Assembly: GCF_014534645.1 (NCBI RefSeq)
Contig: NZ_JACVQF010000191.1
Location: forward strand, 1 to 64,000
DNA from: Streptomyces griseicoloratus
GTDB taxonomy: Bacteria; Actinomycetota; Actinomycetes; Streptomycetales; Streptomycetaceae
Reading direction: 5' to 3'
Length of the DNA: 64,000 nucleotides
The notes beneath the pieces were generated by a model. It was not told the origin of the DNA. It was given only the letters and a program-made list of their open reading frames with translations, and ran no database searches. Made by a program: the position numbers and the translations under genes. Below are positions 19,376-28,031 of this stretch, in pieces; position 1 is the first letter of the stretch; the number at the start of each line of letters is the position of its first letter.

Positions 19376-19606
19376 ATGACGAACGAGCGGGCGAGGACCG
19401 TGACGCGTTGGCTGGCCGGGGCGGGTGCCGCGGTGCTGGTGTGCTGGCTGCCGGCGGGGGCCGCGCACGCCGACGAGACCACCACGGACTCGCACAACGG
19501 TCCCCGGTTCGGTCTCCTCAACGCCCACGTGGGTCAGGTCGACGACCCGATGGAGGACGTCCTGGAGCACACGCTCCTGTTCGGCGACGGCTACACCTGG
19601 GACTGA
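19376..19606 (+). CDS. Small secreted peptide precursor
   Basis: A 76-residue precursor. A basic N-terminus (MTNERARTVTRWLAG) and hydrophobic core end in the signal peptidase I site AAHA, leaving a mature acidic peptide of about 44 residues (from DETTTDSHNGP to HTLLFGDGYTWD) with no cysteines. It is not a chaplin or rodlin. The ATG at 19376 follows a weak AAGG site. Its 3' end overlaps the convergent dapA by 16 bases. Function unknown; a cell-surface or signalling role is only a guess. Confidence 0.65.
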   Translation: MTNERARTVTRWLAGAGAAVLVCWLPAGAAHADETTTDSHNGPRFGLLNAHVGQVDDPMEDVLEHTLLFGDGYTWD

Positions 19607-20511
19607 CCGCCGTCGGCGACCAGCGTCCCGTACGCCCTCAGCAGCCCGTCGACCGTCTCACGGCCGGCGGGCCGCAGCGGCGCGCGGACCGGCCCCGCGG
19701 GCAGGCCGAGGGCGCCGAGGAGGGCCTTGGCGGTGACCGTGCCGGGCAGTCCCGCCGCCATCATCAGCTCGATGAGGGGGAGCGCCCGCCGCTGCAGCAG
19801 GGCCGCCCGCCCGGTGTCGCCCGCGTCGAAGGCGTCGAGGACCGCCCGGAGCCGGTCCGGCACGGCGTTCGCGACCGTGCTGACGTAGCCCGCGGCGCCC
19901 ACCGCGTACAGGGCGAGGATCTGCTCGTCGCACCCGGCGTAGTACGCCAGGCCGGTGCGGGACAGCACCTTCTGCGTGCCGAGGAGGTCGTAGGCGCAGT
20001 CCTTGACGGCCACGATCCGCGGGTGCCCGGCCAGCCGGACCATCGTGTCGGGCTCGATCCGGGTGCCGGTGCGGCCCGGGATGTCGTAGAGGGCGACCGG
20101 CAGCCCGCAGCCGTCCGCGACCTGCCGGAAGTGCGCCTCCAGCGCCTCCTGCGGGGGCTTGCTGTAGTACGGCGCGACCACCAGCAGGCCGTCCGCGCCG
20201 GCCTTCTCGGCGGCGAGGGCCAGCTCCACCGTGTGCCGGGTGTCGGCCGTGCCCACGCCGGCGAGGAGCGAGGCCCGGTCCCCGACCGCCTCCCGCACCG
20301 CGGTGATCAGCGCCGCCTTCTCGGCGTCCGTGGTGGTCGGCGACTCGCCCGTCGTGCCGGACAGCACCAGGCCGTCGCAGCCCCCGGAGACCAGCCGGTC
20401 CGCGAGCCGCTGGGCGCCGTCGAGGTCGAGGGCGCCGGCCTCGGTGAAGGGCGTGATCATGGCGCACAGGGCGCGGCCGAAGGGCGGTGCGGGGCGGTTG
20501 TCCGTCGTCAT
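19591..20511 (-). CDS. dapA: 4-hydroxy-tetrahydrodipicolinate synthase
   Basis: Condenses pyruvate with aspartate semialdehyde at the first step specific to lysine and diaminopimelate. It has 306 residues from the ATG at 20511. The full DapA signature is present: TTGE at 53-56, Y142 and R147 in LYDIPGRTGTR, and the Schiff-base lysine K170 in IVAVKDCAYD. These separate it from the two DapA-fold sugar-acid enzymes further along. GTG at 20547 is an in-frame alternative, and neither start has a strong ribosome binding site. It overlaps the convergent secreted-peptide gene. Confidence 0.88.
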   Translation of the reverse strand: MTTDNRPAPPFGRALCAMITPFTEAGALDLDGAQRLADRLVSGGCDGLVLSGTTGESPTTTDAEKAALITAVREAVGDRASLLAGVGTADTRHTVELALAAEKAGADGLLVVAPYYSKPPQEALEAHFRQVADGCGLPVALYDIPGRTGTRIEPDTMVRLAGHPRIVAVKDCAYDLLGTQKVLSRTGLAYYAGCDEQILALYAVGAAGYVSTVANAVPDRLRAVLDAFDAGDTGRAALLQRRALPLIELMMAAGLPGTVTAKALLGALGLPAGPVRAPLRPAGRETVDGLLRAYGTLVADGGQSQV

Positions 20512-20685
20512 GGGAGTAGTCTCAGTCGGCGGATTGTGTAGCTCCACTTAATTCTTCTACGAGGTATCCGTAAGGGATGCTGAGAAGTTGTCGGCCGTCG
20601 CCGGGCTCGGGCGGCGGAGGCCGGGGGTAGCGCCGACCGGCCAGGGGTACCCGGGGTGTTCCGAACCGAGAGGAGGCGGAACACC

Positions 20686-21105
20686 GTGACCGGGACCATG
20701 CACACCAGGCCGGTGCATGACGAGCACCACTCCGTGGGCGCGCTCGTCGGCCAGGCCACCGAACAGCTTTCCCGGCTCGTACGCCAGGAAGTGGCCCTCG
20801 CCAAGCTGGAACTGGCCGAGAAGGGGCGGCGCGCCGGACGGGGCGGCGGGATGCTCGGCGCCGCGGGCGCCATCGCCTACGTCGGTCTGTTCGCGCTGGC
20901 CGGCACGGCTGCCGCCGCGCTCTCGCTCGTGCTGCCCGTGTGGGCCGCGGCGCTGATCGTGGCGGCGGTGCTCTTCGCGGTCGCGGGCCTGCTGGCCATG
21001 ACCGGCCGGGCACAGCTCCGCCGCGCCACACCACCCAAGCCCGAGCAGACCCTCGGCAGCGTCAGGGCCGACATGGAGGAGATCAGGGAAAGGGCACACC
21101 GATGA
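20686..21105 (+). CDS. Phage holin-like membrane protein (DUF1469 type)
   Basis: A 139-residue membrane protein of the actinobacterial holin-superfamily III/DUF1469 type. A soluble helix (GALVGQATEQLSRLVRQEVALAKLELAEKGRRAG) precedes two membrane helices (about 60-85 and 90-115) and a charged tail. The GTG at 20686 is preceded by AGGAGG nine bases upstream; ATG at 20698 is an alternative. It overlaps the next gene by ATGA. The pair is common in Streptomyces and probably acts in the envelope; no lysis role is implied. Confidence 0.8.
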   Translation: MTGTMHTRPVHDEHHSVGALVGQATEQLSRLVRQEVALAKLELAEKGRRAGRGGGMLGAAGAIAYVGLFALAGTAAAALSLVLPVWAAALIVAAVLFAVAGLLAMTGRAQLRRATPPKPEQTLGSVRADMEEIRERAHR

Positions 21106-21542
21106 CGGACGCGACGAGCGGCAAGGACGCGAGCTCCCACTCCGCGGGGCGGTCGGCCGGCGGGGCCAAGGGCCCGGACGAGCTGCGGCGGCAGATCGAG
21201 CAGACCCGCGGCGAACTCGGCGACACCGTGGAGGAACTGGCGGGCAAGGCGGATGTGAAGGGCCGGGCCAGGGCCCGGGCCGCCGACCTCAAGGACAAGG
21301 CCGGCGCCATGACCGGGCAACTGCGCGGCTCCGTGGGCCGGGCGGGCCACACCGGGCGCGGCCGGGAGGGCCGGACGGATCACCCCGAGGAGCCCGGCGC
21401 GCAGGGACGGGTGCGCGGCGCGGCGCGAGCGGGGCTCAGGCACCCGGCGCCGGCGCTGGTCGCCGGGGCGGCGATGGGCGCGGTGGCGGCGGCCGGCGTG
21501 CTGCGCCGCGGGAGCGACGGGCACCGGACACGGCGGCGCTGA
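21102..21542 (+). CDS. DUF3618 family protein
   Basis: A 146-residue protein with the DUF3618 core GPDELRRQIEQTRGELGDTVEELAGKADVKGRARA (about 24-58), which looks like an amphipathic coiled helix, and a C-terminal hydrophobic segment (APALVAGAAMGAVAAAGVL) ending in an arginine-rich tail. It is translationally coupled to the holin-like gene, a common pairing. The last codons (RRGSDGHRTRRR) are part of a 93-base unit that is repeated three more times downstream. Confidence 0.8.
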   Translation: MTDATSGKDASSHSAGRSAGGAKGPDELRRQIEQTRGELGDTVEELAGKADVKGRARARAADLKDKAGAMTGQLRGSVGRAGHTGRGREGRTDHPEEPGAQGRVRGAARAGLRHPAPALVAGAAMGAVAAAGVLRRGSDGHRTRRR

Positions 21543-21875
21543 GGCCGCCGGCCGGCTGCCCGCGGGGGCCCGGTCCGCGGGTCCCCTTCGCGATGCCCGC
21601 CGCGGGCGCGGCGGGCATCGGACGTGGCGGCGGTGAGGCTGCCGGCCGGCTGCTCGTGGGGGCCCGGTTCCGGGGCCCCTTCGTATGCCCGCCGCGGGAA
21701 CGACGGGCGCCGGGCGCGGCGGGGCTGAGGCTGTGGGGCGGCTGCTCGCGGGGGCCCGGTCGGCGGGTCCCCTTCGTATGCCTGCCGCGGGAGCGACGTG
21801 CGCCGGGCGTGGCGGCGGTGAGGCCTCCGGCCGGGGCCCGGTTTCGGGTCCCCTTCGCGTGTCGGTGCCGAAGGG
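21500..21875 (+). repeat. Degenerate ~93-bp tandem repeat starting in the DUF3618 3' end
   Basis: Units begin near 21531, 21625, 21717 and 21810, a spacing of 92-94 bases; the last is partial. Each carries a GGCGGYGSTGAGGC segment that includes the DUF3618 stop region, a GGGGGCCCGG...GCGGGTCCCC hairpin, and a GCCGCGGGAGCGACG segment matching the last codons of DUF3618. No open frame with Streptomyces codon bias runs through the copies, so they look like decayed duplications rather than a coding repeat. Confidence 0.75.
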
Positions 21876-21909
21876 TGATCGGCCTCGGCCGTGGCCTCGG
21901 TCACGGACC

Positions 21910-21931
21910 TTGACCTCAAGCATGGTCGAGG
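21910..21931 (+). promoter_or_regulatory. SoxR box and promoter
   Basis: CCTCAAG-CATG-GTCGAGG (21914-21931) matches the 18-base SoxR site CCTCAAG-N4-CTTGAGG at 12 of 14 arm positions. TTGACC (21910-21915) forms the -35 element, overlapping the site as in MerR-type promoters. It lies 50 bases before the ATG of an ABM-family gene. Confidence 0.75.
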
Positions 21932-21980
21932 TCGGAGGGTGGTGTCCGTACCCGACGACCACCGACCCGTGGAGGCCGGC

Positions 21981-22685
21981 ATGACCCGCCGTACCGACGC
22001 CCACCCCGAACTCGTCCGCCCGGACGTCCAGGCGCCCTTCTTCAGCACCTGGCGGGTGGGCACCCCCGAGCGGCAGCGGCTGGCCGTGGAGGCGATCGCC
22101 CGCACCTGGGAGCGCCGCCCCTGGCCCGCCGACGACCTGCGCAGCTACCACGTGTACACCGGACACGACGGCAGCACGCTGCTCCACCACTCGCAGTGGG
22201 CGAGCGAGCAGGCCTACGAAGCCTTCGCCAGGACCCGCCGCCAGGAGCGCGTGGACGAGATCGACACCGCGGTGCCGGGCATAGAACGCCTGGGACTCGG
22301 ACGGTACCGGCACTACCGCAGCGCCACCCGGGAGGACGGCGCCGCGCCCGTCCCGGGCTGCATCGTGATCGTCGACGTCGAGTTCGAGGGACCCGACCCC
22401 GAGCGGCAGCGCGCCTGGGTCGACGCCGTCTTCGAGGCCCTGGCGAGCGAGCCGGAACCCCACCCCGGGGGCATCTCCGCCCACTTCCACCTCAGCACCG
22501 ACGGCACCCGGGTCCTCAACTACGCCGAGTGGGAGAGCGCCCAGGCCCACATCGACGCCCTCGCGGCGCCGGGCGACGGCGTCGGCTCCGCGACGGCCCA
22601 GTGGGCGCGGGTGCAGAACTGGCCGGGCCTGAAGAGCAGTTCGGTCGGCCGCTACGACCACGCCCTCGGCCTCGTGCCCCGCTGA
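21981..22685 (+). CDS. ABM-family monooxygenase-like protein, predicted SoxR target
   Basis: A 234-residue protein with two antibiotic-biosynthesis-monooxygenase-type (dimeric alpha/beta barrel) repeats. The first is about residues 15-100 (FFSTWRVGTPERQRLAVEAI ... LLHHSQWASEQAYEAF) and the second about 120-215 (CIVIVDVEFEGPDPERQRAWVDAVFEAL ... VLNYAEWESAQAHIDAL). Such proteins oxidise or bind quinones and polyketides without metal. The ATG at 21981 has GGAGG upstream. In S. coelicolor an ABM-type gene of this neighbourhood (SCO1909, from memory) belongs to the SoxR regulon, which fits the SoxR box here. Confidence 0.82.
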   Translation: MTRRTDAHPELVRPDVQAPFFSTWRVGTPERQRLAVEAIARTWERRPWPADDLRSYHVYTGHDGSTLLHHSQWASEQAYEAFARTRRQERVDEIDTAVPGIERLGLGRYRHYRSATREDGAAPVPGCIVIVDVEFEGPDPERQRAWVDAVFEALASEPEPHPGGISAHFHLSTDGTRVLNYAEWESAQAHIDALAAPGDGVGSATAQWARVQNWPGLKSSSVGRYDHALGLVPR

Positions 22686-22707
22686 CCCCGCCCCCGCGGG
22701 TCGCCGG

Positions 22708-24534
22708 TCAGGGACGGAACCGCAGCACCTGCGGGTCGTGGTCGCTGATCTGGTCGTGGAACTCGGCGTTGACGTGCACGCTGTCGTAGGACAGGTGCCC
22801 GCCGTGCCGGACCGACGGGCTGACCAGGATCTGGTCGAGGACCTGGCTGTTGCCCTGGTAGACGTAGGAGTAACGCTCGCTCCGCGGCAGCGACTTGACC
22901 GCCGACCACAGCGCGCCGCCGTCCTCCAGGATCCGGGCCGTGTCGGAGAACTCGAAGTCGTTGATGTCGCCGAGGGCGATGACGTCGGCGTTCTTCTGGG
23001 CGCCGAGGATCTCCTTGACGAAGGTGTTGACCGCCTTCGCCTGGAGGTGGCGCTGGGTCTCCGAGCCGCGCACCGGCGGCTGGTACTGCGCGGTCAGACC
23101 CTGGTCGCCGCCCTTGGAGTTGAAGTGGTTGGCGATGACGAAGACCGTCCGGCCGCGGAAGACGAACTCGCCGGCCAGCGGCTTGCGGCTGTCCTCCCAG
23201 GCGGGGTTCGCCGGGTCCACCCGGCCGGGGGAGAGCGTCAGCGCGGCCTTGCCCCGCACCTTCGTCACACCGGTGGCGGTGGTCGCGTCGCCGCCGCTGC
23301 GGTCGGTGAAGGAGACCCGCTCCGGGTTGAACAGGAACGCCTGGCGGATGTTGCCGCCGGGCTGGCCGCCGTCCTCGCCGTCGGCCGGGTCGATGGAACG
23401 CCAGTCGTACCGGGGGCCGCCGGCCGCCACGATCGCGTCGATCAGCTTGCCGACCGTCCGTCCGGCGGCCACCGTGCCGTCGTCCGTGGCGCCGTTGTCG
23501 TCCTGGATCTCCTCCAGGGACACGATGTCGGGCGAGGAGAGGTTGTGCACGATCGCGGCCGCGTGCGCGTCGAAGGTGTCGTCGGACGGGTCGAGGTTCT
23601 CGACGTTGTACGTCGCCACCGCCAGCTCGCCGCGCGTCTGCTCGCGGGTCGTCTCGCGCTCCAGGCCGCCGCTCTCCAGCGTGCCGATCTCGCTCGCGAC
23701 CAGGGTGTATCCGCCGTACTGGTTGTAGTCCAGCGGTCCCGTGGTGGTGCCGGCGAGGGTGTCGCCCACGTTGGCGTCGGGGAAGTCGGCGGGCTTGCCC
23801 AGGGACTGGATCTGCAGCCGGCCGGTGTTCTGGGCGTCGTAGGAGCCATAGACCGTGCCGCCCCGGTGGCTCGGGTTCTCCCAGGGCTTCACCGTCACCC
23901 ACAGCTCGGTGTACGGGTCGGAGGCGCCGACCACGCGGGCGTCGGCGACCTGGACGTTCATGCCCTCCAGGGACTCGTAGTAGTCCAGGGCGTACGTCGC
24001 CGGACGCAGCGGCAGGGCGTTGACCGAACCGCCCGCGGCGGGGTCGCCCGCGGGGGCGTACGCGCGCGGCACGGACCGGGCGGAGACGGCCGTGGCGGCC
24101 GGGACCGCGTTGCCGGTGGAGACCACGGTGACCGTCGGGCGGGTGATCTCGGTCAGCGACTGGTTCCCCGAGGAGGTGCCGCCGGGGACGTACTCCGAGA
24201 CCGTGCCGGAGACGGTGACCGCGTCACCGACGGCGACCTTCGGTGTGGAGCTCGTGAAGACGAAGACGCCCTCGCTGGTGGCCGGGTCGGCGTCCGGCTG
24301 CGGGTCCTGCATCCAGAAGCCTCTGGAGGAGCCGTAGCCGCGCACGCCGGTGACGATTCCGGCCACGTCCGTGACCTGCTCGCCGGCGTACGGGGACACC
24401 CGGGTGGTGCCCTGGATGTCATGGACGCGCACGGCGTCGGCGTGCGCCGGCGAGGTGAGGACGACGGTGGAGGCCGCGGAACAGACGGCGGCGACGGTGA
24501 GCGCGGCGAGGCGCGCGGAGGTCTTGCTGGCCAA
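22708..24534 (-). CDS. Secreted endonuclease/exonuclease/phosphatase-fold protein
   Basis: A 608-residue exported protein. A Sec signal peptide (SARLAALTVAAVCSAASTVVLTSPAHADA) is followed by an OB-fold-like domain (about 35-290; DIQGTTRVSPYAGEQVTDVAG and similar) and a C-terminal EEP nuclease domain (about 300-608). The EEP part has ATYNVENL, IVSLEEIQDDNGA, FVIANHFNSKGGD, ALGDINDFEFS and the terminal SDHDP, the metal and catalytic residues of the DNase I fold. A TTG start at 24534 has GGAGGG about seven bases upstream. It is likely an extracellular nuclease or phosphodiesterase for nutrient recovery. Confidence 0.85.
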   Translation of the reverse strand: MASKTSARLAALTVAAVCSAASTVVLTSPAHADAVRVHDIQGTTRVSPYAGEQVTDVAGIVTGVRGYGSSRGFWMQDPQPDADPATSEGVFVFTSSTPKVAVGDAVTVSGTVSEYVPGGTSSGNQSLTEITRPTVTVVSTGNAVPAATAVSARSVPRAYAPAGDPAAGGSVNALPLRPATYALDYYESLEGMNVQVADARVVGASDPYTELWVTVKPWENPSHRGGTVYGSYDAQNTGRLQIQSLGKPADFPDANVGDTLAGTTTGPLDYNQYGGYTLVASEIGTLESGGLERETTREQTRGELAVATYNVENLDPSDDTFDAHAAAIVHNLSSPDIVSLEEIQDDNGATDDGTVAAGRTVGKLIDAIVAAGGPRYDWRSIDPADGEDGGQPGGNIRQAFLFNPERVSFTDRSGGDATTATGVTKVRGKAALTLSPGRVDPANPAWEDSRKPLAGEFVFRGRTVFVIANHFNSKGGDQGLTAQYQPPVRGSETQRHLQAKAVNTFVKEILGAQKNADVIALGDINDFEFSDTARILEDGGALWSAVKSLPRSERYSYVYQGNSQVLDQILVSPSVRHGGHLSYDSVHVNAEFHDQISDHDPQVLRFRP

Positions 24535-24829
24535 GGGGATCCCTCCGGGGACGTGACGGAGCGCCGGGACGAGGGTGGTGCATGGGACGGCACGGACGCC
24601 ATGGGACTCGGGGGATGCACGTGGCCTGAGTGCACACTTGTTCCCCCGCTTTCTACGCGCGTCAATCTCCAGCCTGCTCAGGCCAGTTGTCAAGGTTTCG
24701 GCCATGTACGGCACCTGACGGGGAGATGAACCGGGCGGCATGGGTGGAAACCCGTCTAGGCTGAGCGGCTGAGCCGTACGGCGCCCGGATGGCCGTACGG
24801 CCGACGAGGCGCGCGAGGAGAACCAGCAG

Positions 24830-26266
24830 ATGTCAGACAGCTCCACCCTGCCGCCCGCGCGGCTGCGCCCCGAAGCGGAGCTGGCCCGCCAGGCACTGTC
24901 CACCCCGTTGCTCTCCCGGGCCGCGCGGCTCGCCCGCTGGGCCGGCCCGGACACCCGCGTGGACGCCGGGGGCGGGCTCGTCGACGAGCAGCTGCCCGCG
25001 GCGGCCGAGGCGCTCGGGCTGAGCGGCGACGACGCCGCGGCGTACGCGAGCGAGGCGTGGCGGGTCGCCGTGGACACCGGGCTCGTCGAGATCACCGACG
25101 AGGAGGCGGGCACCGTCACCGCGGGCGAGGACCTGGCCCTGCTCACCGGCGGCTCCCCACAGGACGTGCTCGGGGTGTGGCTCGGTGCCCTGGAGGCGGT
25201 GCTCGCCGACGCCGGCACACCCGACCTCGGAGGCCTGGTCGACGCGATCGCCGAGGGCGAGGGGGAGCTCGACCTGTCGTCCCTCGACTGGGACCCGGAG
25301 GCCGAGGCCCGGTTCCTCGACGGAGTGCTCGGCAACCTCTACCTGCTCACCGTCGGGGACGACCCCGGCGACGCCCCGGTGCCCCAGGTGCCGCTGCCCG
25401 CGCTGGCCGCCTCCGTGCTCGTGCCCAGCGACATGGGCGAGCCCACCAACGACGTCCTGGAGCAGGTGTCCGACGCGATGATGCGGCTGGACGACCAGTT
25501 CCGGCTGCTGGAGCCGGCCGGCCTCGTGGAGTACCAGCCGGTCGACGAGGCGCTCATGGCGGAGACCGACGAGGAGCCCGCGGCCCCCGTCGACGAGACC
25601 GATGTCGCCCGCTACGGCATGGTGCGGCTGACCCCGCTCGGACTGTACGGACTGCGGGCCCGGCTGCTGGACGCCGGGTTCACCGCACCGGCCGTCGGCG
25701 ACCTGGCCGACAAGGGTGCCGACGCGCTGCTCGACGGCACGGCCGCGTTCCCGCCGGCGGCGGCCCACGCCGAGACCGAGCAGTGGCTGGCCCGCCGCGA
25801 ACCCCTCGCCGCGGCCCGCGAGCTGCTGGCCGCCGCGCGCGGCGTGGACACCGGCGCGCCGCTGCGCAGGCTGCGCTGCCAGCAGGCGCTGTCCCTGGTC
25901 GGCGCCGAGGCCGAGCCCGCGCTGCGGGAGGTCCTCGACGACGCCGAACTGGGCGGACTGGCCCGGGTCTGGCTGACCGAGCACGGCGCCCGGGACGTCC
26001 CCGCCCCGCCGGAGGCCATGGTCTTCTGGCTGACCATCGACACCGTGGCCGCACAGCTCGCGGCCGAGGGCAACTCCGAGGAACTGCGCGCCCTCGTGCA
26101 GGGACTGGCCCGGCAGCACAGCGGCTTCTTCGACACGGCCTGGCGGGTCGAGCACCCGGCCACCGCGGACGTCCTGGAGGCGATGGGACGGCTGCACCCC
26201 GACAAGAAGATCGCCAAGGAGGCCCGTAAGGCGGCCTTCAAGGCGCGCTCCCAGCACGGGAACTGA
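24830..26266 (+). CDS. Conserved actinobacterial protein of unknown function
   Basis: A 478-residue acidic cytosolic protein rich in alanine and leucine, predicted mostly helical, without signal peptide. Its C-terminus ends PDKKIAKEARKAAFKARSQHGN, a short basic tail common in one large uncharacterised Streptomyces family. The middle (about 300-400) has HEAT-like leucine pairs such as RRLRCQQALSLVGAEAEPALREVL. The ATG is preceded by GAGGAGAACC. A TAGGCT -10 candidate lies near 24755. No function can be assigned. Confidence 0.75.
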   Translation: MSDSSTLPPARLRPEAELARQALSTPLLSRAARLARWAGPDTRVDAGGGLVDEQLPAAAEALGLSGDDAAAYASEAWRVAVDTGLVEITDEEAGTVTAGEDLALLTGGSPQDVLGVWLGALEAVLADAGTPDLGGLVDAIAEGEGELDLSSLDWDPEAEARFLDGVLGNLYLLTVGDDPGDAPVPQVPLPALAASVLVPSDMGEPTNDVLEQVSDAMMRLDDQFRLLEPAGLVEYQPVDEALMAETDEEPAAPVDETDVARYGMVRLTPLGLYGLRARLLDAGFTAPAVGDLADKGADALLDGTAAFPPAAAHAETEQWLARREPLAAARELLAAARGVDTGAPLRRLRCQQALSLVGAEAEPALREVLDDAELGGLARVWLTEHGARDVPAPPEAMVFWLTIDTVAAQLAAEGNSEELRALVQGLARQHSGFFDTAWRVEHPATADVLEAMGRLHPDKKIAKEARKAAFKARSQHGN

Positions 26267-26451
26267 CCCGGCTCCACACCTGCCCCGCGTCCCCACGGCG
26301 TACGCGCTCCCCCACACGGGCCGCGGACCCGCGCGGCGGCAGGCCCGAGGAGCCCGTCCCGTGCGCCGTCCGCCGGGACCGACAAGGGCCCGGGCGGGGC
26401 CGCCGGACCCCGCGCGGATTCACGGAAGCGAGCCGGGTAAGGACGCACCCC

Positions 26452-26473
26452 GTTCAACTCGCGTTCAGGGATG
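26452..26473 (+). promoter_or_regulatory. PHO box (two direct repeats)
   Basis: Two contiguous 11-base units, GTTCAACTCGC (26452-26462) and GTTCAGGGATG (26463-26473), fit the PhoP direct-repeat pattern GTTCAnnnnnn of Streptomyces. They lie about 67 bases before the ATG of the PhoX-like gene. Confidence 0.6.
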
Positions 26474-26540
26474 AGCGGGACCGTGACGCCGGACCGAGGC
26501 CCGCCACCCTCCACGGCACCCCACCGTCACAGGAGACACC

Positions 26541-27986
26541 ATGTCGCTCACCCGCAGGGACTTCGCCAGACGATCCGCGCTCACCGGTGCCGGCGTCGCA
26601 CTGGCGGGCAGCGTCGGCGCCCTCGCCTCCGCCCCCAACGCACTGGCGTCCACGGACACGGAGACCGCGGGCGAGGACCACGGACACGGCGGGGTCGGCT
26701 ACGGACCGCTGATCCCCGACCCCGACGGCATCCTCGCCCTGCCCGCCGGCTTCCGGTACGAGATCATCACCTACTGCGGCCGGACCAGGCTGGAGACGGG
26801 CGAGTTCACCCCCTCCAACCACGACGGCACCGCCACCTTCGCCGGCCCGCGCGGCACCACCCTCCTGGTCAACAACCACGAACTCGGCGGCCCCCGCGCC
26901 GACTGGCCCCACCCCGTCCCGCTCACCGAGGGACTGGTCTACGACCCCGCCGCCTCCGGCGGCTGCACGGTCGTCGAGGTCCGCCCCGGCGGCCACGTCG
27001 CCGAATGGGTCGGCATCGCCGGCACCTCCACCAACTGCGCCGGCGGCAGCACCCCCTGGGGAACCTGGCTGACCTGCGAGGAGACCGAGGACAAGGCCGG
27101 CGAGGAGGGGATGACCAAGGACCACGGCTACGTCTTCGAGGTCGATCCAGAGGACCGGCGCGCCAATCGCGACCCCAAGCCGGTCAAGGCGCTCGGCCGC
27201 TACGCCCACGAGGCCGTCGTCGTCGACCCCAAGCGGGGCCACCTCTACCTCACCGAGGACGCCTCCGGCCCGAACGGACTGCTCTACCGCTGGACCCCGC
27301 CGGAGGGCTTCCGGCACGGTCGCGGCCGGCTGCGCACCCTCGCCGACGACGCCGGGCGCCTGGAGGCGTTCAAGTGCTTCGACTCCGGCGGCAGGTTCGT
27401 CGACGACCTCTCCCGCGCGACGAAGACCGGCACCGTCTACGGCGTCGACTGGACCGAGGTCCCCGACCGCGACGCGAAGACCACCTCGGTGCGCAAGCAG
27501 TTCACCGCCGGAGAGGTCACCCGCGCCCGCAAGCTGGAGGGCATGTGGTGGGCCGACGGCGGTGCCTACATCGTCTCCTCCTACGCCCGTGACGAGAGCC
27601 CCGGCCGGCCGCACGACGGCCAGGTCTGGTTCTACGACCCGGGGCGCCGCACCCTCACCCTGAAGGTCCTCCTCGGCGTCAACCCCGACCCGTCGCAGGA
27701 CGGCGCCCTCGACGGCCCCGACAACATCACCGTCTCCCCGTACGGCGGCCTCGTCATCGCCGAGGACGGCGACGGCGTCCAGCACTTGTTCGGTGCCACC
27801 GACAGCGGCCGCACCTACCCCATCGCCCGCAACGAACTCAACGTCGGCACCGAGGACGAGCCCGAGTACAGCGAGTTCACCGGCGTCACCTTCTCACCCG
27901 ACGGGCGCACCCTGTACGCCAACATCCAGGACCCGGGCATCATGCTGGCCATCACCGGACCCTGGAAGCGGCAGAAGCGCCGGTAA
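26541..27986 (+). CDS. Tat-exported PhoX-like (DUF839) phosphatase
   Basis: A 481-residue protein of the DUF839/PhoX family, calcium-dependent alkaline phosphatases secreted under phosphate limitation. The Tat signal TRRDFARRSALTGAG is at 4-18. The beta-propeller body carries VNNHELGG, TWLTCEETED, GRYAHEAVVVDP, TEDASGPNG and GPDNITVSPYGGLVIAEDG, which hold the acidic and histidine ligands typical of PhoX. The ATG has AGGAGA upstream. A PHO box supports PhoP control. The exact substrate is not certain, since DUF839 members vary. Confidence 0.82.
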   Translation: MSLTRRDFARRSALTGAGVALAGSVGALASAPNALASTDTETAGEDHGHGGVGYGPLIPDPDGILALPAGFRYEIITYCGRTRLETGEFTPSNHDGTATFAGPRGTTLLVNNHELGGPRADWPHPVPLTEGLVYDPAASGGCTVVEVRPGGHVAEWVGIAGTSTNCAGGSTPWGTWLTCEETEDKAGEEGMTKDHGYVFEVDPEDRRANRDPKPVKALGRYAHEAVVVDPKRGHLYLTEDASGPNGLLYRWTPPEGFRHGRGRLRTLADDAGRLEAFKCFDSGGRFVDDLSRATKTGTVYGVDWTEVPDRDAKTTSVRKQFTAGEVTRARKLEGMWWADGGAYIVSSYARDESPGRPHDGQVWFYDPGRRTLTLKVLLGVNPDPSQDGALDGPDNITVSPYGGLVIAEDGDGVQHLFGATDSGRTYPIARNELNVGTEDEPEYSEFTGVTFSPDGRTLYANIQDPGIMLAITGPWKRQKRR

Positions 27987-27994
27987 TTAAATCG

Positions 27995-28024
27995 TTCGCT
28001 CGCCCCGCGACCGCCGCCTAAGGT
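27995..28024 (+). promoter_or_regulatory. Candidate promoter of the Y-RNA array
   Basis: TTCGCT (27995-28000), an 18-base spacer and TAAGGT (28019-28024) place a transcription start about seven bases downstream, at 28031-28032. This is exactly where the first base-paired strand of Y-RNA 1 begins. The -35 match is weak. Confidence 0.45.
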
Positions 28025-28031
28025 AATCCAC

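Noticed and set aside
19591-20511. kdgD-type enzyme instead of dapA
   Set aside because: It has TTGE, LYDIPGRTGTR and IVAVKD, the DapA signatures including the arginine that binds the substrate carboxylate.
20686-21105. Prophage remnant because of a holin-like protein
   Set aside because: The DUF1469/DUF3618 pair is a common chromosomal envelope pair in Streptomyces and no other phage gene is near.
24535-25335. N-terminal extension of the secreted nuclease to 875 residues
   Set aside because: The extra part is antisense to the 24830 gene. The TTG start with GGAGGG and a proper signal peptide is convincing.
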